Assembly (NCBI GenBank): GCA_964473525.1 | Contig: CAYYPK010000043.1 | Span: 1-51,567, forward strand | Length of the DNA: 51,567 bases | Direction of reading: 5' to 3' | Source of the DNA: GCA-2687025 sp964473525 | GTDB lineage: Bacteria > Poribacteria > WGA-4E > GCA-2687025 | Part shown: piece by piece, positions 26,362-34,926 of the stretch | Layout of the letters: every line of letters begins with the position of its first letter | Position numbering within the stretch: the first letter of the stretch is position 1 | Position numbers and translations under genes: made by a program | The notes under the pieces: model-generated | What the model was told of the DNA's origin: nothing | The model's input: only the letters and a program-made list of their open reading frames with translations | Database searches by the model: none

Positions 26362-26622
26362 ATGGGCGCAATAGCGAGCCTACTAGTCATGTCAACCGGT
26401 CTGGTCTGCGGCACGGTTGTGCTGATCGTGTACATGGGCATCCAGTACTCGAGCAGGAAGCGCGGGCTCACGAAGGGCGCGTCCGATCGAGAGCTGGCGC
26501 GACTGCACGCCCGCCTCGACGCGTTGGGCAGCGATGTGAATGAGATGAAGGAGGCGGTCGCGGACCTCACGCTGATGCTCGGAGACGCGTCTCGGCCCGC
26601 GCTCTCACGCGAAGACACATAG
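26362..26622 (+). CDS. Small membrane-anchored coiled-coil protein
   Basis: An 86-residue protein: one transmembrane helix (SLLVMSTGLVCGTVVLIVYMGIQY) followed by a basic stretch (SSRKRGLTKG) and a heptad coiled coil (LARLHARLDALGSDVNEMKEAVADLTLML). The topology predicted by the positive-inside rule puts the coiled coil in the cytoplasm. ATG 26362 has GCAGGGAGACAC upstream. It shares its plan with the preceding small gene, and the two may be relics of a duplication. It resembles phage-shock or DUF-type small membrane proteins only in general shape; I cannot name a family. Confidence 0.65.
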   Translation: MGAIASLLVMSTGLVCGTVVLIVYMGIQYSSRKRGLTKGASDRELARLHARLDALGSDVNEMKEAVADLTLMLGDASRPALSREDT

Positions 26623-26643
26623 ACTCGCAAGCACACCTTGGAC

Positions 26644-27522
26644 ATGGCCATGACAACGGACGCTGCGTACACGGTTTCGGCGGATGAGGTGCGGCGCTTC
26701 ACGGAGGACGGATTCCTCATCGTCCCGCAGTTGGTGTCTCCCGACGAGATTCAGGAACTACGCGCGCACTGTGAGGAGATCAGGTCTGGCGAGCTCACGA
26801 TCCCTGGCAGGATCGAGCCGCCCGCGGCGGACGCCACGCCCGAGCAGGTCAAGCAGCACCACGTGCGCATTCACCAGCTTCACTTCGTGCACGAATTGCA
26901 CGAGCGGTACCTGCTGCACCCGCGCGTGCTGGACGTCCTCGCGGGCGTCAGCGGGCCGGACGTGATGGCGATGCAGACCATGCTGTTCCTCAAGCAGCCG
27001 GGGCAGGTAGGACAGGGGTACCACCAGGACTCGTTCTACATCCAAACGCTGCCGGACACGCTCTGCGGAGCGTGGATCGCCATCGACGACGCCGATGAGG
27101 AGAACGGTTGCGTGTCGTTCGTGCGCGGCACGCAGTACGAGCCGGTCTACCGGGACGCCCAGAACGTGAGTCACGACGACACCGACCTCAACGACCTGGC
27201 CCGTATCACCGAGCAGTATCCAGGTCAGGAGGTCCCCGCTGTGATGCAGGCCGGGGATGTCGCCTTCTTCGCCGGAAAAGTCATGCACCGGTCGTTGGCG
27301 AACCGCTCGAAGGACCGCAGCCGCAGAGCGTTCGTGAGCCACTACGCGAACGCCAGGTCGTGGACGCACTGGGGCGCTCCCGTCGAAGAGGGACGCAACC
27401 AGAATCAGATACTCGCGCGTGGGCGCACCCACTTGCCGTACGCCTTGCCGACATTCGGCACCCCGTGCGCGGCGTTGGACGCGCGCGCCGAGGAAGAGGC
27501 GGCGGACGCCGCGGCAGGCTAG
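26644..27522 (+). CDS. Phytanoyl-CoA dioxygenase (PhyH) family protein
   Basis: An Fe(II)/2-oxoglutarate-dependent oxygenase of about 292 residues. The double-stranded beta-helix shows the Fe ligands H-x-D in YHQDSFYI and the distal His in KVMHRSLANRS, with the 2-oxoglutarate-binding Arg close by. The N-terminus has the typical FTEDGFLIVPQLVSPDEI. The product could be a hydroxylated lipid, amino acid or small metabolite; PhyH-like enzymes are greatly expanded in Poribacteria and Planctomycetota. ATG 26644 is chosen; TTG 26638 and ATG 26650 are also possible and no ribosome site decides. It is 37 bp upstream of the first of two sulfatases and probably in one operon with them. Confidence 0.9.
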   Translation: MAMTTDAAYTVSADEVRRFTEDGFLIVPQLVSPDEIQELRAHCEEIRSGELTIPGRIEPPAADATPEQVKQHHVRIHQLHFVHELHERYLLHPRVLDVLAGVSGPDVMAMQTMLFLKQPGQVGQGYHQDSFYIQTLPDTLCGAWIAIDDADEENGCVSFVRGTQYEPVYRDAQNVSHDDTDLNDLARITEQYPGQEVPAVMQAGDVAFFAGKVMHRSLANRSKDRSRRAFVSHYANARSWTHWGAPVEEGRNQNQILARGRTHLPYALPTFGTPCAALDARAEEEAADAAAG

Positions 27523-27559
27523 CCAGGAAACCAGACACACCGCACGGAGGCCCCAAGAA

Positions 27560-29284
27560 GTGGCGTCTGACACCCGGAAACCGAACGTCGTCTTCATCAT
27601 CACGGACGATCAGGGGTACGGCGATCTCGCCTGCCACGGCAACCCGGTCATCCACACGCCCACCCTCGACGCGATGCACGCCGAAAGCGTCCGCCTCACG
27701 AACTTCCACGTGGGACCGACCTGCGCGCCCACCCGCGCCGGACTGATGACGGGGAGATACTGCAACTGCACGGGAGTGTGGCACACCATCGGCGGACGGT
27801 CGCTCCTACGCAAGGACGAGGTGACTATGGGCGACGTCTTCCGCGCGGGAGGCTATCGCACGGGGATGTTCGGGAAGTGGCATCTCGGCGACAACTACCC
27901 GTTTCGCCCGCACGACCGTGGGTTCGACGAGGCGGTGTACCACGGCGGCGGCGGGGTCAGTCAGACGCCTGACCACTGGGGCAACGACTACTTCGACGAC
28001 ACCTACATGGTCAACGGCGAGCCGACGAAGTTCGAGGGCTACTGCACCGACGTGTGGTTCGACCAGGCGATGGAGTTCATAGAACGGAACGCCGACGATC
28101 CCTTCCTGTGCTACGTGTCCACGAACGCGCCACACGGGCCGTTCAGAGTCGCCGAGAGCTACGCCGCTCAGTACCGAGGTGACGTGCCGGACAGCCGCGC
28201 GCGCTTCTTCGGCATGATAACGAACATCGACGAGAACCTGGCGCGTCTGCGCGACAAGCTGTCAGAATTGGACATCGAACGGGACACGATCCTGATCTTC
28301 ATGACCGATAACGGCACCGCCGCCGGCTGTAGCCTCGACCGCGACGGGTTCGTCCGCGAGGGCTACAACGCGGGCATGCGCGGCGTGAAGGGCTCCGAGT
28401 ACGACGGCGGGCACCGTGTGACATTCTTCCTGCGTTGGCCCGCAGGGGGCATCGAGACAGGGCGGGATGTGGACAACCTGACCGCGAACATAGACATCCT
28501 CCCTACGCTCGCGGACATGTGCGGCATTCCCGGCCCGGACGAGGACAGTGTCCATGGCCGCAGCATCGCGCCACTGCTGCGGGACGACGGTGGGACGTGG
28601 CCGGATCGCGTCGTCGTGACGGACTCGCAGCGCGTGGAGACGCCCATCAAGTGGCGGAAGAGCGCGACGATGACGGAGCGTTGGCGGCTCATCAACGGCG
28701 AGGAGCTGTACGACATCCGCTCCGACCCGGAGCAGCGCGACGACATCGCGGCGGCCCATCCCGCCGTCGTCGAGGAGCTGCGCGGCGAGTATGAGGCGTG
28801 GTGGGACATCGTGTCGACGCGGTTCGACGACGACCCCGCTATCATCATCGGGTCGGAGCACGAGCCGGAGTCGCGCATCACCTGCCACGACTGGCACAAC
28901 GAGGACAGCGCCAGCGCGTGGAACCAGGGAATGGTGCGGCAGGGCATCCTCTGTAACGGCGATTGGGCGATCGACGTGGCGGAAGCGGGCGTGTACGCGT
29001 TCGAGCTGCGACGCTGGCCGCGCGAGGAGTCCATCGGGATGACCGATGGCATTCCCGGCGAGATCATGGACTGGTTCCACGGGGGGAAGGCGCTGCCGCT
29101 GCAACGCGCGCGCGTTCGCGTCGGCGATGAGGAGGCGTCGGGCGAAATCCCACCGTCGACGGACAATGCGACGTTCCACTTCGCCCTGCCCGCCGGGCCG
29201 ACGCGCCTGCAGACGTGGCTCAGCACGGACAATGGGGAAGCGTTGGGCGCCTACTACGTCTACGTGCGCCGCACGGGAGACTGA
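27560..29284 (+). CDS. Sulfatase (S1-type, formylglycine-dependent) with C-terminal extension
   Basis: A predicted arylsulfatase-fold hydrolase of 574 residues, cutting sulfate esters with a formylglycine made from Cys. Metal ligands DDQ (16-18) precede the active-site motif CAPTRAGLMTGR (Cys55), where Thr replaces the usual Ser of C-x-P-S-R. KWHLGDN and FMTDNGTAAG (second metal/phosphate site) are intact. After the ~440-residue core, a C-terminal beta-rich domain of about 130 residues (NGDWAIDVAEAGVYAFELRRWPRE...) follows, as in Planctomycetota/Poribacteria sulfatases. No signal peptide is seen, so cytoplasmic action is likely. GTG 27560 follows GGAGGCCCCAAGAA; the longer upstream frame lies in the PhyH gene and is rejected. 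It stops 3 bp before the next sulfatase start. Confidence 0.92.
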   Translation: MASDTRKPNVVFIITDDQGYGDLACHGNPVIHTPTLDAMHAESVRLTNFHVGPTCAPTRAGLMTGRYCNCTGVWHTIGGRSLLRKDEVTMGDVFRAGGYRTGMFGKWHLGDNYPFRPHDRGFDEAVYHGGGGVSQTPDHWGNDYFDDTYMVNGEPTKFEGYCTDVWFDQAMEFIERNADDPFLCYVSTNAPHGPFRVAESYAAQYRGDVPDSRARFFGMITNIDENLARLRDKLSELDIERDTILIFMTDNGTAAGCSLDRDGFVREGYNAGMRGVKGSEYDGGHRVTFFLRWPAGGIETGRDVDNLTANIDILPTLADMCGIPGPDEDSVHGRSIAPLLRDDGGTWPDRVVVTDSQRVETPIKWRKSATMTERWRLINGEELYDIRSDPEQRDDIAAAHPAVVEELRGEYEAWWDIVSTRFDDDPAIIIGSEHEPESRITCHDWHNEDSASAWNQGMVRQGILCNGDWAIDVAEAGVYAFELRRWPREESIGMTDGIPGEIMDWFHGGKALPLQRARVRVGDEEASGEIPPSTDNATFHFALPAGPTRLQTWLSTDNGEALGAYYVYVRRTGD

Positions 29285-29287
29285 CAC

Positions 29288-30745
29288 GTGAGTGACGCTT
29301 CGTCGCAGCCCAACATTCTGTGGATATGCACCGACCAGCAGCGATTCGACACGCTCGGTTGCTACGGTAACGAGTGGGTGAGAACGCCGCACATCGACGC
29401 GCTCGCGGCGGGCGGGACGCTCTTCGAGCACGCGTACTCGCAGAGCCCTGTCTGCACGCCCAGCCGCGCGAGCTTCCTTACGGGGCGTTACCCGCGCACG
29501 ACCCGTTGCAGACAAAACGGCCAGACGATTCCTGCCGACGAGAAACTCGTCACGCGTTTGCTAGCGGACGCCGGGTACACGTGTGGGCTGGCGGGCAAGC
29601 TGCATCTGTCGGCGTGCAACCCGCGGGTCACGCGGATGGAGACGCGCATCGACGACGGCTACCACGAATTCCACTGGATGCACCACCCAGACCCGCACTG
29701 GCCGACGAACGAGTACGCTCTGTGGCTGCGGGAGCGCGGCGAGACATACCGCCGCGAGCCGTTCGAGGGGCCGCGCGGCAAGTCCCAGTGGGTGCAGACG
29801 TCGATGCCCGAGGAGCATCACCCGACGACGTGGTGCGCCGAGAAGGCGATCAACTTCATGGAGGCGCACGAGGACTCGGACCACCCGTGGCTCTTCAGCG
29901 CGAACCCGTTCGATCCGCACCACGCGTTCGATCCGCCCCGCGAATACCTGGAGCCGTACCTCGACCGGCTGGACGACATCCCGCCGCCGAACTACACGTC
30001 TGGCGAACTCGACGACAAGCCGGTGTTCCAGCAGCGGGAACACCACGGGGCGTACAACAGCCCGCGGTCGTACCCGTTCGCGGAGATGACAGACGACGAC
30101 CACCGCCTCGTGCGCGCCGCCTACTGGGCCATGTGCGACCTCATCGACGTGCAGGTCGGCAGGATGCTGGACGCGCTCGACCGCACGGGGCAGCGGGAGA
30201 ACACGATCGTGATCTTCATGTCGGACCACGGAGAGATGCTGGGCGACCACGGCATCTATCTGAAGGGGTCGCACATGTACGATCCCGCCGTGCGTGTGCC
30301 GCTGATCGCGTCGTTCCCGCGCGCGGTGATGCCTGACCGTCGGTCGGACGCGCTCGTGGAGTTGGTCGACCTCGCGCCGACGCTGCTGGACGCGGCGGAC
30401 GTAGAGCGGTACGCGGGCATGCAGGGGAAGTCGCTTTGGCCGCTGCTCACCGGCGTAGCCGACGACCATCGCGACGACGTGTACTGCGAGTACTACAACG
30501 CCATGCCCACGCACAAAGATCCCGCTGCCCACGCGACGATGGTGCGCACCCGGACGCACAAGCTCGTCGCGATGCACGGCACGCAGCCGGGCGAGCTGTA
30601 CGACCTCGTCGGGGATCCAACCGAAACGCGGAACCTGTGGGACAGCGCGGCGCACGTGGGCGTGAAGGCGCAGTTGCTCGCGCGGCTTTGCAGCCGCATG
30701 GCGTGGACCGTGGATCCGCTGCCAGAGCGCAGGGCGAACTTCTGA
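29288..30745 (+). CDS. Sulfatase (S1-type)
   Basis: A sulfatase of 485 residues with the standard layout: N-terminal metal motif CTDQQRFDTLGCYG, active-site CTPSRASFLTGRYP (Cys56, canonical C-T-P-S-R for formylglycine conversion), NPFDPHHAFDPP, and FMSDHGEMLGDHG with the second metal pair. Overall similarity is to the iduronate-2-sulfatase/choline-sulfatase-like branch acting on sugar sulfates, although the substrate is not determined. No export signal. The GTG start sits 3 bp after the preceding sulfatase, so both are co-transcribed and probably work on one sulfated substrate. A maturation enzyme (anSME or FGE) is needed in the cell but not present in this window. Confidence 0.92.
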   Translation: MSDASSQPNILWICTDQQRFDTLGCYGNEWVRTPHIDALAAGGTLFEHAYSQSPVCTPSRASFLTGRYPRTTRCRQNGQTIPADEKLVTRLLADAGYTCGLAGKLHLSACNPRVTRMETRIDDGYHEFHWMHHPDPHWPTNEYALWLRERGETYRREPFEGPRGKSQWVQTSMPEEHHPTTWCAEKAINFMEAHEDSDHPWLFSANPFDPHHAFDPPREYLEPYLDRLDDIPPPNYTSGELDDKPVFQQREHHGAYNSPRSYPFAEMTDDDHRLVRAAYWAMCDLIDVQVGRMLDALDRTGQRENTIVIFMSDHGEMLGDHGIYLKGSHMYDPAVRVPLIASFPRAVMPDRRSDALVELVDLAPTLLDAADVERYAGMQGKSLWPLLTGVADDHRDDVYCEYYNAMPTHKDPAAHATMVRTRTHKLVAMHGTQPGELYDLVGDPTETRNLWDSAAHVGVKAQLLARLCSRMAWTVDPLPERRANF

Positions 30746-30957
30746 TGCAGGAGGGCGCGCTCGCCTGTTCGCGTCGTTCAAGGCAGGATTTCGCGGGCAG
30801 CATGCGCAACAGACTAGGCGTGTGGCACAATGGCCTGTAGCCACATCCGCCTGGAGCGTCTGAGTCCGCATGTCTGTAGATGCAGTATGAGTGGGCCGTT
30901 CATTCAGGAGTAGCCAGCCCGGTGACAACTAAGGCACGTCACCCACGCGAGAGGCCG

Positions 30958-32103
30958 ATGGCACTGTCCGGCGAGGTAAGCGCTGTCGACCTATTCTGCG
31001 GAGCGGGCGGTCTGACACACGGTCTGCTCCGCGCCGGCATCAGTGTGGAGGCCGGTATCGACATCGACCCGCAGATGGAACACGCGTACGTCTCCAACAA
31101 TCGTGGCGCGGCATTCCTCTGTTGGGATTTAGCCGCGGCCGACAGCCATTCGGTCGCAGGGCTATTCGACTCAACGAGGCCAAGGCTGCTCGCGGGGTGC
31201 GCGCCCTGTCAGCCGTTCTCGAAGCTCACACACGGAGCCAGACGGCATCGGGCATGGGACATGCTTGATAGCTTCGGACGCCTTGTAACGGACATTCTGC
31301 CTGAGATCGTCAGCATGGAGAACGTCCCGGAGCTGTCCGGCCGGGGGAACGCGGTCTTTAGCAGGTTCCTTGGTGTCCTAGAGAAGGGCGACTACAACGT
31401 GGACTGGCGGGTCGTGCGCTGCCCTGAGTATGGCATCCCGCAGTCGCGTAAGCGGCTCGTGCTACTGGCCTCAAGGCTAGGACCGATCAGCGTCCCGCAG
31501 GGCCGACGTCGTCGCCTCATTGAGTGGCCAACAGTGAGGCAGACCGTCGGTACATTGCCGCCGCTCGAAGTGGGCGAGGAGGATCCGACCGATCCCATGC
31601 ATGCGGCACCTCAGTTGTCGTCGACGAATCTCGCCCGCATTCGGGCCACTCCACACGACGGCGGAACGCGGCGCGACTGGCCACCTGAACTGGTCCTGGC
31701 CTGCCACCGGAAGAAGTCCGGCGAGAGCTACGGCTCCGTCTACGGCCGGATGTGGTGGGACCGACCGGCACCCACGATGACCACGCTGTGCACGGGCATC
31801 GGAAACGGGCGGTTCGGGCACCCCGATCAGGATCGCTCCATCACGCTCCGAGAGGCAGCTCTGTTCCAGAGCTTCCCACGCAGCTACGAGTTCTGGCCGT
31901 CAGACCAAAGAGTGAATCGCAAGGCCGTTGGGCGCATGATAGGCAACGCGGTCCCTCCGAGGCTGGCGGAGGCCCTCGGGGATACAATAGTGGCCCACGT
32001 GCACCCCGTGGATGGACGGACACTCGCAGGTGGTCACTCGCCGCGCCGGGGGCTGGCGTTGAGTCCCAGCGCGCCCTGCCGTAGGAAGGAGTCCGTTGGA
32101 TGA
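30958..32103 (+). CDS. DNA (cytosine-5) methyltransferase
   Basis: A C5-MTase of 381 residues. Motif I is VDLFCGAGGLTHG, motif IV GCAPCQPFS has the catalytic Cys, motif VI is SMENVPEL, motif VIII is PQSRKRLVLLAS, and motifs IX/X follow with GNAVPPRLAEAL. The variable region between VIII and IX holds the target-recognition domain; the target sequence cannot be read. The enzyme flips a cytosine and methylates C5 using SAM. ATG 30958 starts just before motif I; ATG 30880 and GTG 30922 are alternatives with weak sites. The stop overlaps the next ATG (ATGA), so it is translationally coupled to a GHKL ATPase. It leads a three-gene island whose lower GC differs from the flanking sulfatase genes. Confidence 0.92.
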   Translation: MALSGEVSAVDLFCGAGGLTHGLLRAGISVEAGIDIDPQMEHAYVSNNRGAAFLCWDLAAADSHSVAGLFDSTRPRLLAGCAPCQPFSKLTHGARRHRAWDMLDSFGRLVTDILPEIVSMENVPELSGRGNAVFSRFLGVLEKGDYNVDWRVVRCPEYGIPQSRKRLVLLASRLGPISVPQGRRRRLIEWPTVRQTVGTLPPLEVGEEDPTDPMHAAPQLSSTNLARIRATPHDGGTRRDWPPELVLACHRKKSGESYGSVYGRMWWDRPAPTMTTLCTGIGNGRFGHPDQDRSITLREAALFQSFPRSYEFWPSDQRVNRKAVGRMIGNAVPPRLAEALGDTIVAHVHPVDGRTLAGGHSPRRGLALSPSAPCRRKESVG

Positions 32104-33509
32104 GAGACGAGCAGCAAGAATACGCGGCCGCGACTCCGACGAAGAAGTTCTTCGTTTCCATGTTAACCCGCGACATCAGCTTGGCGGACGCCATTCTCGA
32201 CTTGGTCGACAACTGTCTTGATGGCGCTCTCAGGCTGGCAGATGGCCACGCGGTGCGGTATGAGAAGCACTACGTCCACATCTCAGTGGGGGAGGAGGGA
32301 TTCGCTATTGACGATAACTGTGGAGGGATTCCGCGCGCGACCGCTAGGGACTACGCGTTCAAAATGGGACGAGAGCAGGACGACGATCGTGACTCAGACA
32401 GCGAGACGATCGGAATATACGGGGTAGGGATGAAGCGCGCGATATTCAAGATGGGGCGCGAGGCAGTAGTAAGCACTCGCCACGGTGGCGGCGGCTACCA
32501 AGTGCGCATTGGCGCGGACTGGCTCGACAGCCCGGCGTGGGGTCCTCTCACGATTGAAGACACCGGTGCGGACACGGGCAGCGAGCCCGGCACGCGCATC
32601 CAAGTCTCCGCACTGAATCCTGGGGTGGGACGGCACTTTGCCAGCGAGACGTTCCTGAGCGACCTCAGGAAGGCCATCGCCGAGCACTTCACGGTGTTCC
32701 TGCAGCAGGGATTGGTCATCGCCCTCAATGACGTTGCCGTCGACGCAGTCAAGCTAGAGGTACTGGTTTCCGACGACGAGAATGGGCCAGCACCCTACGT
32801 CTACCAGAAGGTAATTGGCGATGTCCGTGTGTCCATCGCCGTGGGTCTCAACACCCGCAACGGCGTCCCTGACGAAGAGGACGGAGGCCCCGACGTCGAG
32901 CGCGACAGGTCCAAGCCTACGGCGGGCTGGACTGTCTTCTGCAACGACCGCGCGGTGATCGTAGGGGACAGGGGCCGACTTACCGGCTGGGGCGACGGAC
33001 TCCCTCTCTTTCACTATCAATTCTCAGTCATTACCGGCATCATCGAATTCCGGTCGACGAACGCCGACAAGCTCCCCGTGACAACCACGAAACGTGCACT
33101 CGACACCACGTCGGACGTATGGCTCGAGGCGTATACCGTGATGAAACGCGCCCTTCGGGTGTGGGTCACATACACGAATCGGTGGAAGACCCACCCGAGG
33201 ACCGACCTGATGACGCAGTGGGAGTCGGCCCGGCCTCTCTCGCTCCAGGAGGCCGTGGAAGTGGTGTCTGTACGTGCGAGCGCGAGACAGGCGGACGGGA
33301 GCGTGGAGTTCAACCCCAAGAAACGGGAGGCCATCTCCTGGCCTGCGACCAGCGATCCGTCGTCGCGCAGGGTTACCTTCGTGAGGCCGGCTGGGGAGGT
33401 GCGGGCGGTCTCGTACGGACTGTTCGGCACCGACGACGAGAAACCCGGGGTTGTTGGCGCCAAGTGCTTCGAAATGGTCCTCAACAGCGTCCGCGAGCCG
33501 AAGGACTGA
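32100..33509 (+). CDS. MORC/MutL-like GHKL ATPase
   Basis: A protein of 469 residues with a Bergerat-fold ATPase at the N-terminus. The N-box is ADAILDLVDNCLDGAL, with Asp in place of the usual catalytic Glu; G1 is DDNCGGIPR; G2 is IGIYGVGMKRAIFKMG, with the ATP-lid Gly residues and Lys. The later VTTTKRALDTTSDVWLEAY segment resembles the S5-like domain of this class. GHKL ATPases of this type occur beside DNA methyltransferases in restriction-modification-like loci and gave rise to eukaryotic MORC proteins (Iyer and colleagues proposed this). It would clamp or remodel DNA. It is coupled by ATGA overlap to the DNA methyltransferase upstream and lies 3 bp before the next gene. Confidence 0.85.
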   Translation: MRDEQQEYAAATPTKKFFVSMLTRDISLADAILDLVDNCLDGALRLADGHAVRYEKHYVHISVGEEGFAIDDNCGGIPRATARDYAFKMGREQDDDRDSDSETIGIYGVGMKRAIFKMGREAVVSTRHGGGGYQVRIGADWLDSPAWGPLTIEDTGADTGSEPGTRIQVSALNPGVGRHFASETFLSDLRKAIAEHFTVFLQQGLVIALNDVAVDAVKLEVLVSDDENGPAPYVYQKVIGDVRVSIAVGLNTRNGVPDEEDGGPDVERDRSKPTAGWTVFCNDRAVIVGDRGRLTGWGDGLPLFHYQFSVITGIIEFRSTNADKLPVTTTKRALDTTSDVWLEAYTVMKRALRVWVTYTNRWKTHPRTDLMTQWESARPLSLQEAVEVVSVRASARQADGSVEFNPKKREAISWPATSDPSSRRVTFVRPAGEVRAVSYGLFGTDDEKPGVVGAKCFEMVLNSVREPKD

Positions 33510-33512
33510 CGG

Positions 33513-34505
33513 ATGGGTTCTGGGTCGTCGCTACCTTACCGGTTGCGCCCTAATAAGGCAGTTGACCGCGAGATCTTCCTCGCGCTGCTTGGACGCCTCG
33601 CGGCGAGCGTCCAGGTTGAGGGATACTCGTATATCGGTCTCGGCGGCCCCTTGCTTGAAGACTTCCGCCTCCTGCATGCGCGCCTAGGCATCGCGGAAAT
33701 GTTCTGTGTCGAGTCGGACCCGGCTGTCCACCGTCGGCAGGTATTCAACCGCCCTGCGGAGTGCATTGAGTGCGTTCTGGCGCGCGTTGAAGACTTCATT
33801 GATGAGCAGGACTTTGGCGTTCCAACGATCATCTGGCTGGACTACACACGACCTAGACAGATGGCGGAGCAAATCCAGCGGTTCGCCGAGACCGTAGGCG
33901 TAGTCGCGCCGCGAAGCATCTTGAGAATCACCCTCAATGCACATGCCCCGACATTGGGGCTGCCGCCTGGCCCTGACATAGCCGTAAGGGCTGGTGACCT
34001 CTCAGCAGGCAATCAGGCGGGCCCGACGGTACAGGAATGGCGGCTCGACACGTTCCGCAGCCGGCTTGGCAGCCTGGCCCCCGGCGATCTGACTGCCAAC
34101 AGCGTGACGGGCGCCGCCTTTGGGAAGACCGTTCTGCGGGCGCTCAAGCTCGCGGTCGAACGTGAGACCTTTAGCCTGACGGATCGCACCGTCGTGTGGG
34201 CGTTCGCGACGGAATACGCCGATGGGCAGACCATGGTGACAGCAACGTTGGTCGTCTGCGGGCCTGACGACACTGTAATCGCCGACGTCATAGAGGGATG
34301 GGAATTCCGATCCTCTCCCGACACCCCGCACGTGCTCAGTATGCCAGCGCTGTCAACGCTAGAGCGGCTGACGCTTGCACGCACGTCGGTCGAGGGTAGC
34401 GAACTCTTGTCGATTCTGACGGAGTCAGGCGTAGGCGAAGACTCCGTCGCCTCGCTTCAGAAGTTTGGCCGCATGTACCCGCACTTCTCACGCGTTGATC
34501 TCTAG
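33513..34505 (+). CDS. Methyltransferase-fold partner of the GHKL ATPase
   Basis: A protein of 330 residues beginning YRLRPNKAVDREIFLALLGRL. It has a Rossmann-like order: YSYIGLGGPLLEDF (motif I-like Gly loop), MFCVESDPAVHRRQ (acidic motif II), CVLARVEDFID (motif III) and PTIIWLDYTRP (motif IV, LDY). I take it as a SAM-methyltransferase-like fold, sometimes annotated putative O-methyltransferase, but a typical catalytic NPPY or PC motif is absent. It is only 3 bp after the ATPase gene and certainly part of the same operon. Role is unknown; in a defence reading it could be a sensor, effector or second DNA-modifying subunit. No nuclease motif is visible in this or the next gene. Confidence 0.75.
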   Translation: MGSGSSLPYRLRPNKAVDREIFLALLGRLAASVQVEGYSYIGLGGPLLEDFRLLHARLGIAEMFCVESDPAVHRRQVFNRPAECIECVLARVEDFIDEQDFGVPTIIWLDYTRPRQMAEQIQRFAETVGVVAPRSILRITLNAHAPTLGLPPGPDIAVRAGDLSAGNQAGPTVQEWRLDTFRSRLGSLAPGDLTANSVTGAAFGKTVLRALKLAVERETFSLTDRTVVWAFATEYADGQTMVTATLVVCGPDDTVIADVIEGWEFRSSPDTPHVLSMPALSTLERLTLARTSVEGSELLSILTESGVGEDSVASLQKFGRMYPHFSRVDL

Positions 34506-34926
34506 CAGTAGCTCAGCGTGGTCTGGTCGGCCGACGAGCGGCCCCGGAGAGCGGACGCGTCAACTTCGGGCGGCACAGCGCGTCGTAAATGGCGGCCGAC
34601 CCGCAGCAGCAATGAGGAAGCGCTTCGTCGCGACGACAGCTTGCCGTTGACAATCCAGCGCCGAGCACGGCTCTGACAGACGGAGGGCCTGCCTCGGATC
34701 ACACGGCGCGGCATTTTGGCCGATGTCCGGCAGACCACGCCCAGATGTTCGCGACGGACAAGGAGACCGAGGACGCGCCAATGGACATCCGGGAGGCGTG
34801 CGTAAGGAGCGGCTCCGATGCCACCCTTCGGCCCGTCTATCGGCTTGATGAGTACCTGCGGGACGCAGGATCCCGGCGTGCCTAAGGGGTGTTGCCCATT
34901 GCCGTCGACAGCGGGACAATCCTCGC
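34506..34926. other. Gap between the methyltransferase/MORC island and a sulfatase
   Basis: 421 bp with no confident complete gene. The right part holds a 46-codon protein-like frame (listed separately). The left part (34506-34744) shows several short overlapping frames that do not look protein-like. This is the likely right boundary of the inserted island, although no tRNA, integrase or direct repeat marks it. Confidence 0.5.
34745..34885 (+). pseudogene. Short orphan ORF, possible gene remnant
   Basis: A 46-residue frame with protein-like composition: MFATDKETEDAPMD, then ACVRSGSDATLRPVYRLDEYL, ending AGSRRA. The same frame remains open upstream for some distance without a start or a good site. 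It may be the 3' end of a gene removed when the neighbouring island inserted. I do not recognise its source. Confidence 0.3.

Noticed and set aside
28262..30928. Minus-strand ORFs of 417 and 455 residues opposite the sulfatase genes
   Set aside because: They mirror the codon pattern of the two sulfatases and have no recognisable domain.
30958..34505. Integration at a tRNA gene or an IS-flanked island
   Set aside because: No tRNA, transposase, or flanking direct repeat was found at either boundary.
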